Assembly (NCBI GenBank): GCA_965661265.1
Contig: CBFIDE010000018.1
Span: 1 to 38,219, forward strand
Reading direction: 5' to 3'
Length of the DNA stretch: 38,219 nucleotides
Source: CBFIDE01 sp965661265
Lineage (GTDB): Bacteria; Bacteroidota; Bacteroidia; Flavobacteriales; Schleiferiaceae
In this document: one piece after another, positions 16,891 to 25,736 of the stretch
Layout: each line of letters starts with the position of its first letter
Position numbering within the stretch: position 1 is the first letter of the stretch
Made by a program: the position numbers and the translations under genes
The notes under the pieces: model-generated
Told to the model about the DNA's origin: nothing
Databases searched by the model: none
Seen by the model: only the letters and a program-made list of their open reading frames with translations

Positions 16891-18099
16891 TTATCTATAG
16901 TTAGCTTTTTGATACTTTGACCTAATAAGAAAAGCGAAGGATGCGCATAAGAAGAATAAAATCAAAGCCACCATAGAAAGCTCGGTACCAGAATAAAAGA
17001 CACTTAATAAAGCAGATGCTAAAGCTCCCGATAGCATTCTTAAACTACCTAATAAGGCAGATGCTACTCCTGCATTCTGGCTAAATGGAATTATGGCCAG
17101 AGCACTTGTATTAGGATTAACAAAGCCTAGAAGGAACATAATACTAAAGAGGAAAATTAGAAAGCTATTTAAAGAAATATCGGTGAAAACCGAAACCAAT
17201 AAAAAAGCTATTCCGATGATTACAGCAAGGCCATTTGTACTAAAACTTAAGCGTTCAGTATCCTTTTTTCTCAATAGAAAGCTATTGACTTGACTTCCAA
17301 CAATAAATCCAGCCGCATTTAAACCAAAAATATAAGCATAGTTATGTTCTTCTAGACCATAAAGTTCAATCAATACCAATGGTGAACCGGCTATATAGGT
17401 AAACATTGCGGCCATGCTAAATGTGCCTGACAATGCATAGTTTAAGAACAAAGGATTCTTGAGAACGTGATAGTAATTTACTAATGAACTGTTTAATTTC
17501 AGTTTGGCTTTCGCCCGATTTAAATTACTTTCTGGTAGAGTGTAGACAACCAGGAGGATAAGCATTGCGGAAAAAACACTCAAGAAAATAAAGATATATC
17601 GCCAATTAAAAATGTTAATCATCCAACTTCCTAAGGCTGGAGCCAGAATAGGAGCTACTCCCATGATCAAAATTAAGGTAGAAAAGACTCTTGCAATTTC
17701 CTTATCATCAAAAAGATCTCTGACAATTGCTCTACTAGCAACCATTCCTGCGCATCCTCCTACGGCAAGGGTAAATCTGAATAGAATAAGTGTATTAATA
17801 TTTGGTGTAAATGAACAGGCTAAAGCCGATATAAGAAATATGGATAGGCCTAAAATTAATGGCTTTTTTCTTCCATATTTATCCATTATTGGCCCATAGA
17901 AAAGTTGACCAAGTGATATACCGATAAAGTAGGATGTAAGAGTTAAACTTACTGATTTACTCGTTGTATTGAGGTCTTTAGCAATTTCAGGAAAGGCAGG
18001 TAAATACATATCTATACTCAAAGGTCCTAATGCTGCTATAACTCCTAGTACGAATATCAGCCCTCTCTTTTGAATTTTAGTTAATTCTAACTTCTTCAT
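16891..18099 (-). CDS. Bcr/CflA-family multidrug efflux MFS transporter
   Basis: This 402-residue inner-membrane protein has 12 predicted helices. The N-terminal segment ALGPLSIDMYLPAFPEIAKDL and the motif-A loop GPIMDKYGRKKPL are typical of the Bcr/CflA drug:H+ antiporters, and RFTLAVGGCAGMVASRAIVRDLF fits the subfamily. The substrate cannot be predicted; relatives export bicyclomycin, chloramphenicol or sulfonamides. It directly abuts the PhzF gene (the PhzF stop ends at 18100 and this ATG begins at 18099). It is therefore the third gene of the trx-phzF-MFS operon. Confidence 0.92.
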   Translation of the reverse strand: MKKLELTKIQKRGLIFVLGVIAALGPLSIDMYLPAFPEIAKDLNTTSKSVSLTLTSYFIGISLGQLFYGPIMDKYGRKKPLILGLSIFLISALACSFTPNINTLILFRFTLAVGGCAGMVASRAIVRDLFDDKEIARVFSTLILIMGVAPILAPALGSWMINIFNWRYIFIFLSVFSAMLILLVVYTLPESNLNRAKAKLKLNSSLVNYYHVLKNPLFLNYALSGTFSMAAMFTYIAGSPLVLIELYGLEEHNYAYIFGLNAAGFIVGSQVNSFLLRKKDTERLSFSTNGLAVIIGIAFLLVSVFTDISLNSFLIFLFSIMFLLGFVNPNTSALAIIPFSQNAGVASALLGSLRMLSGALASALLSVFYSGTELSMVALILFFLCASFAFLIRSKYQKANYR

Positions 18100-18879
18100 T
18101 TAATAATCTAAAAATTCAAATTGGCCGGAAATAGTAATAATATTATCTTGAATAGAATTATTGAAAATTGCTCCATTAGAGCTTAATTGGATAGATTTTA
18201 GTTCATGTTTTTTAAGGCGTTCAGACCAAAACGGAACCAATACAGCTTGACTACTCCCAGTTGCTTCGTCCTCTCTTTCTTTTATGAATGGTAAAATTGT
18301 CCTGCTGGCGTAATCGTAAGTCTTATCTGGTGAGGTAAATGTATATCCAAAGGTTTTAAGTTCCCTTAGACCGATAAAGTCAATTTCACAAGACTTTAAG
18401 TCTTCAGCATTTTTAAAAACCACTAAGTCTTTATTAGAAGTTTTATAATACTCAATAACTTCAGAGCTCAAATACTTTTGCAAATTTACAGGAATCTGAG
18501 ACTTTACAGCTTTTATAGGGCTTAAGAAAAGCTGTACCAAGCCATCTTTAATCTCAGTTTTCATTTGAGCCTTATCTCCAATGAAGTTTATGTCGCTCTT
18601 ACCATTTTTATTTTTTAAAAATGCAGCGGCACAAGCTGTTCCATGTCCACAAAGATCAATTTGAAATTCTGGAGAAAACCATTTAACTGAATAAGTTTTA
18701 GACCCAAATGGCACTAGGAAAGTGGATGCTGGTTGGTCTTCTAAACGAGCCCATTCTTGTAAAGTTTCATCGCTTGGGAAACTATTCAATAAAAAAACAC
18801 TAGAGGAATTTCCTATGAACCCTAATTCTTTAGATCCAAATACTCTTAATCTTGCATTAGCACGGGGTTTACTTAACAC
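18100..18879 (-). CDS. PhzF-family isomerase-like protein
   Basis: This 259-residue protein has the duplicated diaminopimelate-epimerase fold of the PhzF family. Visible landmarks are LGFIGNSSSVFLL at the N-terminus, the catalytic Glu in ARLEDQPASTFLV (about residue 47), FQIDLCGHGTACAAAFL, and EDEATGSSQAVLVPFW, which corresponds to the conserved TGSA segment. Phenazine genes are absent, so the true substrate is unknown. Most PhzF proteins in Bacteroidetes are not phenazine enzymes. The start overlaps the thioredoxin stop by 11 bp, which argues for cotranscription. Confidence 0.89.
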   Translation of the reverse strand: MLSKPRANARLRVFGSKELGFIGNSSSVFLLNSFPSDETLQEWARLEDQPASTFLVPFGSKTYSVKWFSPEFQIDLCGHGTACAAAFLKNKNGKSDINFIGDKAQMKTEIKDGLVQLFLSPIKAVKSQIPVNLQKYLSSEVIEYYKTSNKDLVVFKNAEDLKSCEIDFIGLRELKTFGYTFTSPDKTYDYASRTILPFIKEREDEATGSSQAVLVPFWSERLKKHELKSIQLSSNGAIFNNSIQDNIITISGQFEFLDY

Positions 18880-19237
18880 CTTTACCTAATAACTCTTCTT
18901 CAATTACCGCTGACAAATTTGATTTTGGCAAAGCTCCTTTCTGCATCATTGGTTGACCTTTTAATGGAATAAATAGTATTGAAGGAATGCTCTGAATTCC
19001 AAATGCAGCAGCTAATTCTTGCTCTGCCTCAGTATCAATTTTATAAATATCAACTTGATCTTTATAATCGTCGCTAAGCTCTTCGAAAATTGGAGCTACC
19101 GCTTTGCAAGGGCCGCACCAATCTGCATAAAAATCTAGAATAGCTGGTCTCTCTCCTTTAAAGTTCCACTCTTTTTCTTTAGTATAGTCAAAAACCTTTT
19201 CTTTAAAAGCTTCTGTAGTTAATTGTATTGTAGGCAT
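18869..19237 (-). CDS. trxA: Thioredoxin
   Basis: This 122-residue protein has a thioredoxin fold with the canonical active site ADWCGPCKAVAP (cysteines about residues 41 and 44) and the cis-proline segment QSIPSILFI. There is no signal peptide, so it acts in the cytoplasm as a general disulfide reductant. The N-terminus is some 10-15 residues longer than E. coli TrxA, as is usual in Bacteroidetes. It is the first gene of a trx-phzF-MFS operon and has a clear -7 box 17 bp upstream. Confidence 0.93.
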   Translation of the reverse strand: MPTIQLTTEAFKEKVFDYTKEKEWNFKGERPAILDFYADWCGPCKAVAPIFEELSDDYKDQVDIYKIDTEAEQELAAAFGIQSIPSILFIPLKGQPMMQKGALPKSNLSAVIEEELLGKGVK

Positions 19238-19253
19238 AAAGTGTAATTTAGCA

Positions 19254-19261
19254 CAAAGGTA
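19254..19261 (-). promoter_or_regulatory. -7 box of the thioredoxin operon
   Basis: The minus strand reads TACCTTTG, a perfect TAnnTTTG. The start codon is 17 bp downstream, giving a short leader of about 10-12 nt. A TTG lies only 13 bp upstream of the box, too close for the usual spacing. Confidence 0.55.
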
Positions 19262-19339
19262 TTATTATTGATATCAACATTTATTGTAATATATCTCAAA
19301 CTGATTATGATATTTAGTAACCCTATAAAGTTTGATAAA

Positions 19340-21466
19340 ATGAAGATTATTTATTTCGGATTAAGTCTTCTTTTTTCTTTGAATTTAATGGCTCAAGAAG
19401 CTAGTTGGCCAAAAGAAATTAATGCAGAGAGTGGAGAGTTAATCGTATTATATCAACCACAGCTTGACTCTATTAATTCTGACCGAATTAAAGGCAGAAT
19501 GGCCATATCAATAAAGACAGTTCAGGATTCTTTAATCTTTGGTGCAGTGTTTTTCAAAGCTAAATTAGCAACAGATTTTGAAAAGAATCTTGTAAGCCTT
19601 GAAAGTTTTGATGTATTAAACTCAAAGTTTCCAGAAAAAGTAAGTGCTCAGAATTTAATTGATTTATCTGCACTTGTAGAAAATGAAATGATGAGCTCTG
19701 AAATTACAAGTACTATTGATGAGTTGAAAGCTAGCATTTCTGAAATTGGAGTTGTTGTAAACGGAGATGAGGGTTTAAAAAATGATCCTCCTCAAATATT
19801 CTATAGAGATAAAAGTACAGTTCTTGTCAGTATTGATGGGGAACCTAAGTTTAAGGCTACAGAAGACAAGAGTATTGAGTTTGTTGCAAATACTCCTTTT
19901 CTATTAGCAAGAGAGAAGGGTAAGTCAACTTATTATTTAAAAGGAGGAGATTTTTGGTATCAGTCTACTACTATAGAAGGAGATTGGACCAATGTAGATA
20001 AAGCACCAAAGTCAATAGAGAGTTTTGCGGAGCAGAATAAGTCAGAATCAGCAGAGACTCCAGATTCATTAGGAGATATAATTCCTGCCATAATTGTGGT
20101 GACTAAGCCTAGTGAACTATTAGTAGTTGACGGTGATCCTGAATACAGCCCTATAGATAGCACACAGTTATTATTTATCAAGAATACTGAAAGTGATATT
20201 ATTGTAGATATAAACACTCAAAAGCATTTTGTATTAATTGCAGGGAGATTTTACAGCTCAACAAGCCTGAAAGACGGTGAATGGACATTTGTTGAACCTA
20301 AAGATTTACCATCTGATTTTGCTAAGATCCCAGAGAGTTCGGATATGGCTAGTGTCAAAAACAATGTTCCAGGAACCTCAGAGTCACAAGATGCTCTTCT
20401 TGAGCAATCTATCCCTCAAACCGCAGCTGTGGATAGAACAAAAACCATTGAAGTTACCTATGACGGTGATCCTCAATTTCAGCAAATAAGCGGAACAGCT
20501 GTTGAATATGCTTTAAACTCTCCTAAAACTGTGCTTAGAATAAATGGGGATTATTATGCTGTGGACGAAGGTATTTGGTTTGAAAGTAGCTCGGCCTCTG
20601 GCTCCTTTACAGTGGCATTAGAAAGACCAAGTGAAATTGATGATATTCCGGCCTCAAGCCCTGTATATAATGTAAAATATGTTTATGTATATGATGTGCA
20701 ACCTGAAGTTGTATATGTTGGATATACGCCAGGCTATTATCACTCTTATGTTTATAATGGTGTAGTTGTTTACGGAACGGGTTATCATTACCAACCATGG
20801 TATGGAACTTATTACTATCCAAGACCAATGACCTATGGATATGGTGTTCACTATAGCCCATATTCAGGTTGGGGATTTAGTGTTAGCATTGGTTACGGCT
20901 GGGTAGGCTGGGGTTGTCACCCATATTATAGACCATATTGGGGTCCAAGAGGTTATTATCCAGGCTATAGACATGGATATAATCATGGTTACCACCATGG
21001 CTATCATAATGGATATAGAGCTGGCTATAGAGCGGGAAGCAATCATGGTAGGGGAAATGTCTATGGAAATAGTAGGGGAGTAAGACAAGTTGGATCTCCA
21101 AATTATAGCAGCAGAAATCCTTCTAGAAATGTTGGTAATTCTAGACCTTCTAACGCAAGGCCTAATAATAATGGAAGACCAAGTACTAGACCTGCGGCGA
21201 GTACTAGACCTAAAACATCAAGCAGACCTAATAATGTTTATTCTGATAAAAAAGGAAACGTTTACCAAAGAGGTAGTAATGGTAGCTGGAATAATGCAGG
21301 AAGTTCATCTAATAGAACACCTTCTAGAACACCTTCTAGAACACAAACCCAACAATTAAATAGATCTCACCAATCTAGACAACAATATTCTCCTTCAAGA
21401 TCTTCTTCAAGATCTGGATCAGGAAGAACCGCTCCAAGAAGCGGTGGAGGTAGAAGAGGACGATAA
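19340..21466 (+). CDS. Large secreted protein with a triplicated module and a Tyr/Gly/His- then Ser/Arg/Asn-rich tail
   Basis: This 708-residue protein begins at the ATG of MKIIYFGLSLLFSLNLMAQ, a signal peptide cut after AQ. The open frame extends back to 19268, but that part does not resemble a signal. Three copies of a module of about 70 residues follow, roughly at 163-235, 262-333 and 371-440. They share V-DG(D/E)P-(E/K/Q)-(Y/F), then a hydrophobic core, a lone tyrosine, (F/W)-(W/Y/F)-x-S and G-x-(W/F)-T. The last 270 residues are low complexity: first Tyr/Gly/His/Trp-rich (HGYNHGYHHGY), then Ser/Asn/Arg/Pro-rich with RTPSRTPSRT copies. From memory, Bacteroidetes and proteobacterial proteins of this shape are sometimes labelled 'carbohydrate-binding family V/XII'. 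The role is unknown; a surface or periplasmic location is inferred. Confidence 0.72.
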   Translation: MKIIYFGLSLLFSLNLMAQEASWPKEINAESGELIVLYQPQLDSINSDRIKGRMAISIKTVQDSLIFGAVFFKAKLATDFEKNLVSLESFDVLNSKFPEKVSAQNLIDLSALVENEMMSSEITSTIDELKASISEIGVVVNGDEGLKNDPPQIFYRDKSTVLVSIDGEPKFKATEDKSIEFVANTPFLLAREKGKSTYYLKGGDFWYQSTTIEGDWTNVDKAPKSIESFAEQNKSESAETPDSLGDIIPAIIVVTKPSELLVVDGDPEYSPIDSTQLLFIKNTESDIIVDINTQKHFVLIAGRFYSSTSLKDGEWTFVEPKDLPSDFAKIPESSDMASVKNNVPGTSESQDALLEQSIPQTAAVDRTKTIEVTYDGDPQFQQISGTAVEYALNSPKTVLRINGDYYAVDEGIWFESSSASGSFTVALERPSEIDDIPASSPVYNVKYVYVYDVQPEVVYVGYTPGYYHSYVYNGVVVYGTGYHYQPWYGTYYYPRPMTYGYGVHYSPYSGWGFSVSIGYGWVGWGCHPYYRPYWGPRGYYPGYRHGYNHGYHHGYHNGYRAGYRAGSNHGRGNVYGNSRGVRQVGSPNYSSRNPSRNVGNSRPSNARPNNNGRPSTRPAASTRPKTSSRPNNVYSDKKGNVYQRGSNGSWNNAGSSSNRTPSRTPSRTQTQQLNRSHQSRQQYSPSRSSSRSGSGRTAPRSGGGRRGR

Positions 21467-21469
21467 TCT

Positions 21470-21500
21470 AAAAAGGCGAGTTATGAGACTCGCCTTTTTT
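21470..21500 (+). terminator. Intrinsic terminator
   Basis: A 12-bp perfect stem (21470-21481 with 21488-21499) is closed by a 6-nt loop and followed by a T run, 4 bp after the stop of the large secreted protein. Confidence 0.9.
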
Positions 21501-21562
21501 ATATCTTTTCAGCTTAACAATATTCGTTTACTGCAATGTATATTTAGACAAAGTAAATTATT

Positions 21563-22105
21563 ATGAAATATCTATTATTCTCTTTTTTGATTTTCCTGAG
21601 CTTTATTAACAACTCCATAGCACAAACAATAGATCAGGAGAACTCTGCTGTTCATTTTGCAATTGGAAATATGTTGGTTAATACTGTAGAAGGTAGCTTT
21701 AGAGGTTTTGTGGGGCAATTAGAATATGATGGCAATTCTCTTGAAAGTCTTGCTTTAGACCTTTGTATAGATGTTAAAACAGTGGATACGGATAATGAAG
21801 AAAGGAATGAACAACTTCTCAATGAAGACTTTTTTCATGTTACTAAATACCCGACCATTTGCTTCAAATCTCAAAAAGTGGAACTTAAAGATTCAAAATA
21901 TTATTTAACGGGCTATCTTACAATTCTGGACAAAACAAAATCTATTAGTATTCCTATAAGTATTGAAAAGTCATTAAATTCTAGTATTCTAAAGGCAGAG
22001 ATGACACTAGATCGTTTTGATTATGGTCTCGCGGCTGAGTCTTACTCCTCTAGTTTTATGGTTGGATCTCAAGTAGATATTAGAATAGAGATCACTTTGA
22101 AATAA
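21563..22105 (+). CDS. YceI-family secreted protein
   Basis: This 180-residue protein has a signal peptide (MKYLLFSFLIFLSFINNSIAQ) and a YceI lipocalin-like beta barrel that usually binds polyisoprenoid lipids. The pattern SAVHFAIGNMLVNTVEGSFRGF, DVKTVDTDNEERNEQLLNEDFFHVTKYPTICF and GYLTILDKTKSISIPI is characteristic. It is monocistronic, with terminators on both sides, and is convergent with msrB. The periplasmic role in lipid binding is by family analogy. Confidence 0.9.
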   Translation: MKYLLFSFLIFLSFINNSIAQTIDQENSAVHFAIGNMLVNTVEGSFRGFVGQLEYDGNSLESLALDLCIDVKTVDTDNEERNEQLLNEDFFHVTKYPTICFKSQKVELKDSKYYLTGYLTILDKTKSISIPISIEKSLNSSILKAEMTLDRFDYGLAAESYSSSFMVGSQVDIRIEITLK

Positions 22106-22133
22106 AAAAAAGGAGACTAAAGCCTCCTTTTTT
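22104..22133. terminator. Shared intrinsic terminator between yceI and msrB
   Basis: AAGGAG (22110-22115) pairs with CTCCTT (22124-22129), flanked by an A run on the left and T run on the right. It can serve both convergent genes. Confidence 0.75.
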
Positions 22134-22148
22134 AATCTAACTAATTAT

Positions 22149-22673
22149 TTAATCTTCTTTTTCAGATTTCTCTTCCTCTTCCTTATTTTCTTTCTCATCA
22201 AACCCTAACGAAAGGGAATTGACACAGTATCTAAGGCCAGAATCAGTTGGGCCATCATCAAAAAGATGACCTAGATGACCACCACAACTTGTACATAGTA
22301 TTTCTGTACGAACCATGCCATGAGACTTATCTAAAACCTCAGTAATTGCGGAATCATTGATTGGGTTGTCAAAGCTAGGCCACCCACAATGACCATCAAA
22401 TTTACTATCACTCTTAAATAGTTCCGCTTCACATGCGCCGCAGTGGTAAATACCATCTTTAAAGTGCATATTATACTCTCCTGTAAAGGGTCTTTCCGTT
22501 CCTTTCTCCCTAAGAACTGCAAATTGTTCCGGGTTAAGAATACTCTTCCATTCTTGTTCGGTTTTCTGAACTTTAAATTGCCTGTCTTCCATTACATCTG
22601 TGCTATCTACGCTTTGAGCTTGACAAGATATTACCAAACAAAAAGAACAGACTATTAATATTAACTTTTTCAT
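22149..22673 (-). CDS. msrB: Peptide-methionine (R)-S-oxide reductase, lipoprotein form
   Basis: This 174-residue protein reduces methionine R-sulfoxide in oxidised proteins. A lipobox is visible (MKKLILIVCSFCLVISC), suggesting an anchored periplasmic or surface enzyme. The MsrB domain shows the zinc cysteines in HCGACEAEL and CTSCGGHLGHLFDDGP, and the catalytic RYCVNSLSL. The acidic tail (KENKEEEEKSEKED) is not part of the fold. It lies 12 bp downstream of the hydrolase gene, so the two are probably cotranscribed. Confidence 0.93.
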   Translation of the reverse strand: MKKLILIVCSFCLVISCQAQSVDSTDVMEDRQFKVQKTEQEWKSILNPEQFAVLREKGTERPFTGEYNMHFKDGIYHCGACEAELFKSDSKFDGHCGWPSFDNPINDSAITEVLDKSHGMVRTEILCTSCGGHLGHLFDDGPTDSGLRYCVNSLSLGFDEKENKEEEEKSEKED

Positions 22674-22685
22674 GATGTATTAACG

Positions 22686-23558
22686 CTATGAATTGCCTGA
22701 CTGTTCTAAATGAAATGTTAAAATTTTATCAATCACTTCATCATCTTTCATAATTCTTCTATGCCCTAATCCTTCTGTTTCAATTAAATGTGCCTCAGTC
22801 CAAGCTTCTTTCATTTCTAATGCTTCTTTAAAGGAAACATCATTATCTAAATGATCATGAATGATTTGACCTTGTGGCTTAAATCTATTTGCTATAGTTT
22901 CCGTTGCAAACTCGCTTATATCTTGCTTAAAAGTGACTTCGATATACTTAACTATTCCTTGAACTAATCTTTTAGAGCCTCCAATTCTATCGCTGAACTC
23001 ATTGACAACATTCACAACGCTAGAAGGAGTGCCAATAATGCTAATGGCTTTTAATGCCATTCCTCTTCCATAGGTATTAAATAACGCCATACCTCCTAAG
23101 GAATGCCCAATGGCTTGATCAAAAGGACCGAATTTTTCATCACTGGCTACAGCCGATAATACAAATTCTAGCATATTTGAACTCTTGGATTTAAATTCGC
23201 CATGTCCTGGAGCTTCTATAGCAAAAACATGAAAATTCTTTGCTCTTAAGGCATCTATAAGTTTTACAAACTGAGTTCCTCTTCCGCTCCAGCCATGTAG
23301 AATGATTATTTTAGGACCGCTAGACTTCCATTCTAAAAGAGTAAATGGGCTAGTGGGAGTATTCATTTTGTGCCTGATTGCCTCATTGAATAGTTTAAGC
23401 TCCCTCTGTGGTCGCTTAATTTTTAATGGTGTGAAGAATAGTTTTAAAGCAAATTTGAGAGCAAGTTTGGAGCTAATGAGCTCAAGAAATTTCACGCTAT
23501 AAATTATAAACTTTGGTACCGTGAAACTTGAGCTTTTTATTTCTGTTTTGGTTTTCAT
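22686..23558 (-). CDS. Alpha/beta hydrolase
   Basis: This 290-residue protein has the alpha/beta hydrolase core: the oxyanion segment ILHGWSGRGTQF, the nucleophile elbow IGHSLGGMALF (Ser about 141) and a C-terminal His in GLGHRRIMKDDEV. Basic and hydrophobic residues precede the domain (FIIYSVKFLELI), perhaps membrane-associating. The substrate is unknown. The gene lies between a terminator upstream and msrB downstream, giving a two-gene unit. Confidence 0.88.
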   Translation of the reverse strand: MKTKTEIKSSSFTVPKFIIYSVKFLELISSKLALKFALKLFFTPLKIKRPQRELKLFNEAIRHKMNTPTSPFTLLEWKSSGPKIIILHGWSGRGTQFVKLIDALRAKNFHVFAIEAPGHGEFKSKSSNMLEFVLSAVASDEKFGPFDQAIGHSLGGMALFNTYGRGMALKAISIIGTPSSVVNVVNEFSDRIGGSKRLVQGIVKYIEVTFKQDISEFATETIANRFKPQGQIIHDHLDNDVSFKEALEMKEAWTEAHLIETEGLGHRRIMKDDEVIDKILTFHLEQSGNS

Positions 23559-23583
23559 TTAAACGATAAAGTTCATTTGGTGA

Positions 23584-23614
23584 CAAAAAAAATGGCCCAT
23601 TGAGCCATTTTTTT
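23584..23614. terminator. Intrinsic terminator
   Basis: The stem (A run plus ATGGC, ending at 23596) pairs with GCCAT plus T run (starting 23604) around a 7-nt loop. It lies 16 bp past the stop of the truncated barrel gene and before the hydrolase start. Confidence 0.8.
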
Positions 23615-23629
23615 ATTCTAAATTAAGTT

Positions 23630-23896
23630 CTAAAGATCATTACAGAAATCTCCTAGTTCTAATCTAATGTTATAGGCATATGCTAGCCCTGCACCTTGAA
23701 TTCCAAAATTTACGGCTATAGCATGTTTGCTATCAGAATAGGGTAGCATTGGTATTCCTACCATAGTCGTTTTTGCGCTGTCGCTCGATTCTTGGGTTAG
23801 GGCTTGTTCAACTGCAGTGCTGTCATTCTCTTGGGCATAGCTTATAAAGCCGCTGAGTATGAAGAGAAAAAGAACTGGTCTTTTTAGATTACTCAT
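23630..23896 (-). CDS. Short secreted protein, probably a truncated outer-membrane barrel
   Basis: This 88-residue product has a convincing signal peptide (MSNLKRPVLFLFILSGFISYAQ), a Ser/Thr/Glu-rich linker, and then AVNFGIQGAGLAYAYNIRLEL, which looks like the first strands of a Bacteroidetes outer-membrane beta-barrel. It then stops after a few unrelated residues (GDFCNDL). Full barrels of this kind need at least 130-150 residues and end in an aromatic. I infer a 3'-truncated gene, although a short secreted peptide cannot be excluded. It is monocistronic with a terminator 16 bp after the stop. Confidence 0.55.
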   Translation of the reverse strand: MSNLKRPVLFLFILSGFISYAQENDSTAVEQALTQESSDSAKTTMVGIPMLPYSDSKHAIAVNFGIQGAGLAYAYNIRLELGDFCNDL

Positions 23897-24031
23897 AGAT
23901 GGTTAAATTGGTGAATCAAATTTCGGAATTATAAAACGACTTAGCCTTGATTTTTAAATATTAATGAGCATAAGCTAAGAACGTAATGGTAAAATAGGAT
24001 TCTTATAGAAACGAGTTTACGTTAAACCCAA

Positions 24032-24766
24032 CTAATCCTCATTTGTTTTGGCAGAATCTGCCAAGAGCCTCTGGATTTCGCCCAATTCAGCTTTTGTTAA
24101 TTGACGCCATTTACCTACTGGCAAATCTAAATCAATGTTCATTATTCGATAGCGTTCTAACCTACTAACTCTATAGCCTAGATGCTCACACATTCTTCTG
24201 ATCTGTCTGTTTAGGCCTTGTGTTAAAATGATTTTAAATCTAAAAACATCTAGCTGCTCAACATAACACTTCTTGGTTACGGTATCTAAGATGGGGACAC
24301 CATTACTCATTTTTCTTATAAAATCATCAGTGATAGGTTGTCTTACTGTTACCAAATACTCCTTTTCATGATTGTTTCTAGCCCTAAGAATCTTATTTAC
24401 AATATCACCATCATTGGTTAACAGAATTAAACCTTGGCTATCCTTGTCTAGTCTTCCAATAGGAAAGATCCTTTCGGGATATTTTATGAAATCAATAATA
24501 TTGTCTTTTTCTCTCTTTGTATCAGTCGTGCAGACAATTCCTCTTGGTTTATTAAAAGCCAAATAAACAGGTTTTAACTCTTTCCTACTGATCAGCTTTC
24601 CATTTAATCGAACTTCATCATCAGGACTTACTTTAGATCCCATCTCAGCAATTTCACCATTTATTGTTACTCTTTTTTGTTCAATGAGTTTATCTGCAGC
24701 TCTTCTAGAGCAATAACCTGTTTCGCTGAAATACTTATTTATTCTTACTAGATTCTGATCTTCCAT
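24032..24766 (-). CDS. rluF: RluF-like 23S rRNA pseudouridine synthase (RsuA family)
   Basis: This 244-residue protein combines an S4 RNA-binding domain (VRINKYFSETGYCSRRAADKLIEQKRVTING) and a RsuA/RluB/E/F pseudouridine synthase domain with the catalytic aspartate in FPIGRLDKDSQGLILLTNDGD. GLNRQIRRMCEHLGYRVSRLER is the typical C-terminal motif of RluF, which modifies U2604 of 23S rRNA in E. coli. The site here is inferred from the subfamily. The ATG at 24766 (MEDQNLVRINKYF) is chosen over an upstream start because the extension lacks family similarity and lies close to a -7 box. Confidence 0.92.
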   Translation of the reverse strand: MEDQNLVRINKYFSETGYCSRRAADKLIEQKRVTINGEIAEMGSKVSPDDEVRLNGKLISRKELKPVYLAFNKPRGIVCTTDTKREKDNIIDFIKYPERIFPIGRLDKDSQGLILLTNDGDIVNKILRARNNHEKEYLVTVRQPITDDFIRKMSNGVPILDTVTKKCYVEQLDVFRFKIILTQGLNRQIRRMCEHLGYRVSRLERYRIMNIDLDLPVGKWRQLTKAELGEIQRLLADSAKTNED

Positions 24767-24798
24767 AGGGTCCCAATGTATTGCTGAAAAGCAAGATG

Positions 24799-24806
24799 CA
24801 AAAGTA
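24799..24806 (-). promoter_or_regulatory. -7 box of rluF
   Basis: The minus strand reads TACTTTTG (TAnnTTTG), 32 bp before the chosen start codon at 24766. Its position supports that start over the upstream extension to 24814. Confidence 0.5.
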
Positions 24807-24903
24807 TAAAACAATACACTTAATAAGAACCCATAACTCCCATTAAAGAAAATAGGAGTTGTTTGGATGTGAGAACGATCTGCTAATAGAACAACTATTC
24901 TAT

Positions 24904-25636
24904 TTAACTCAATCCTTTTACTTTCTCAGCCCAGGCTTCTAAGATAGATTTTTGATCGTTATAATCATCGCCGTAAGGGCCACATACAACAACAAACTCT
25001 AAGAAATTTGTTTCTTGATTTTCTCCTACAAGGAATTTTTGGACGTATTGACTATCTTCATTTTCAAAATCAATTTGAATATTTTGATTTCCATATAAAT
25101 CACCAGCAAATTCAGGAGTAATGGTACCTGCATTAGGGTAGATGAAATTGACTTTAGCTTGATTATCCCAATCTGTATTTAGTTTGTTTTTTGATCAAAG
25201 ATTACTTGAAGATTCTTACTATAGTTACTTTCTGTAAGCACTTCCCATATTTTACTTTTACTAGCTTTAATGACTAAATTGAGCGAAACAAAGCGCAAAG
25301 AAGAAAAACTTTCAATCTCTTGATCTGAAATAAATCTAACCTGATCTAAGAATGCACTTCCATTTCCACCATTTAAATATCTAAATCCAACAACAGAATC
25401 ATTGGCAACCTATAAGGCCTGAATAACAATTACAATTTCATCCTTTCCAGAATGCTGATTGTAATATCTAGCTAGTTTAGGCATTGTTAGATCGAGTGGT
25501 TTTGCATTGGGATATTTTTCTTGATCAACCAAAATCAAAGAGGAATCACAACTTCCCGATCGTCATCATCGTCTCTTCTACAAGAAGATATAGCTATTGC
25601 AAAAAGCAGGAGAATGAATAAGTTCCATTTTATCAT
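24904..25636 (-). pseudogene. Decayed lipoprotein gene
   Basis: From the ATG at 25636 the product begins with a good lipoprotein signal (MIKWNLFILLLFAIAISSC, then RRDDDDD) and stops after 33 codons. The remainder is readable in the next frame: LILVDQEKYPNAKPLDL through GKDEIVIVIQAL, an in-frame TAG (about 25410), then VANDSVVGFRYLNGG and KASKSKIWEVLTESNYSKNLQ. A second frameshift near 25185 leads to LNTDWDNQAKVNFIYPN, and on to WAEKVKGLS and the TAA at 24904. Together the pieces make a coherent protein of about 240 residues. The segment around KIWEVLT and the later strands faintly resemble an SRPBCC (START-like) domain, at low confidence. A complete promoter survives upstream. Confidence 0.82.
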
Positions 25637-25736
25637 GTTATAAATGATGGTCAGGGGTTGAACGTGAAGATGGTCGAAATGTTTTATTCCCAGTGATTAT
25701 TTTAATATTAACACTACAGATAATTATTCAATAATA

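Noticed and set aside
20607..21101. Minus-strand Ile/Ser/His-rich frames opposite the Tyr/Gly-rich tail.
   Set aside because: They are low-complexity shadows of the repetitive plus-strand coding sequence.
21000..21360. Short tandem-looking DNA repeats that could suggest a CRISPR or satellite.
   Set aside because: They are in-frame codon repeats of the low-complexity protein tail; there are no regular spacers or constant repeat units.
24840..24880. Inverted repeat AACTCC...GGAGTT between rluF and the lipoprotein relic.
   Set aside because: A 6-bp stem with a loop of about 14 nt and no T run on either strand is too weak to call.
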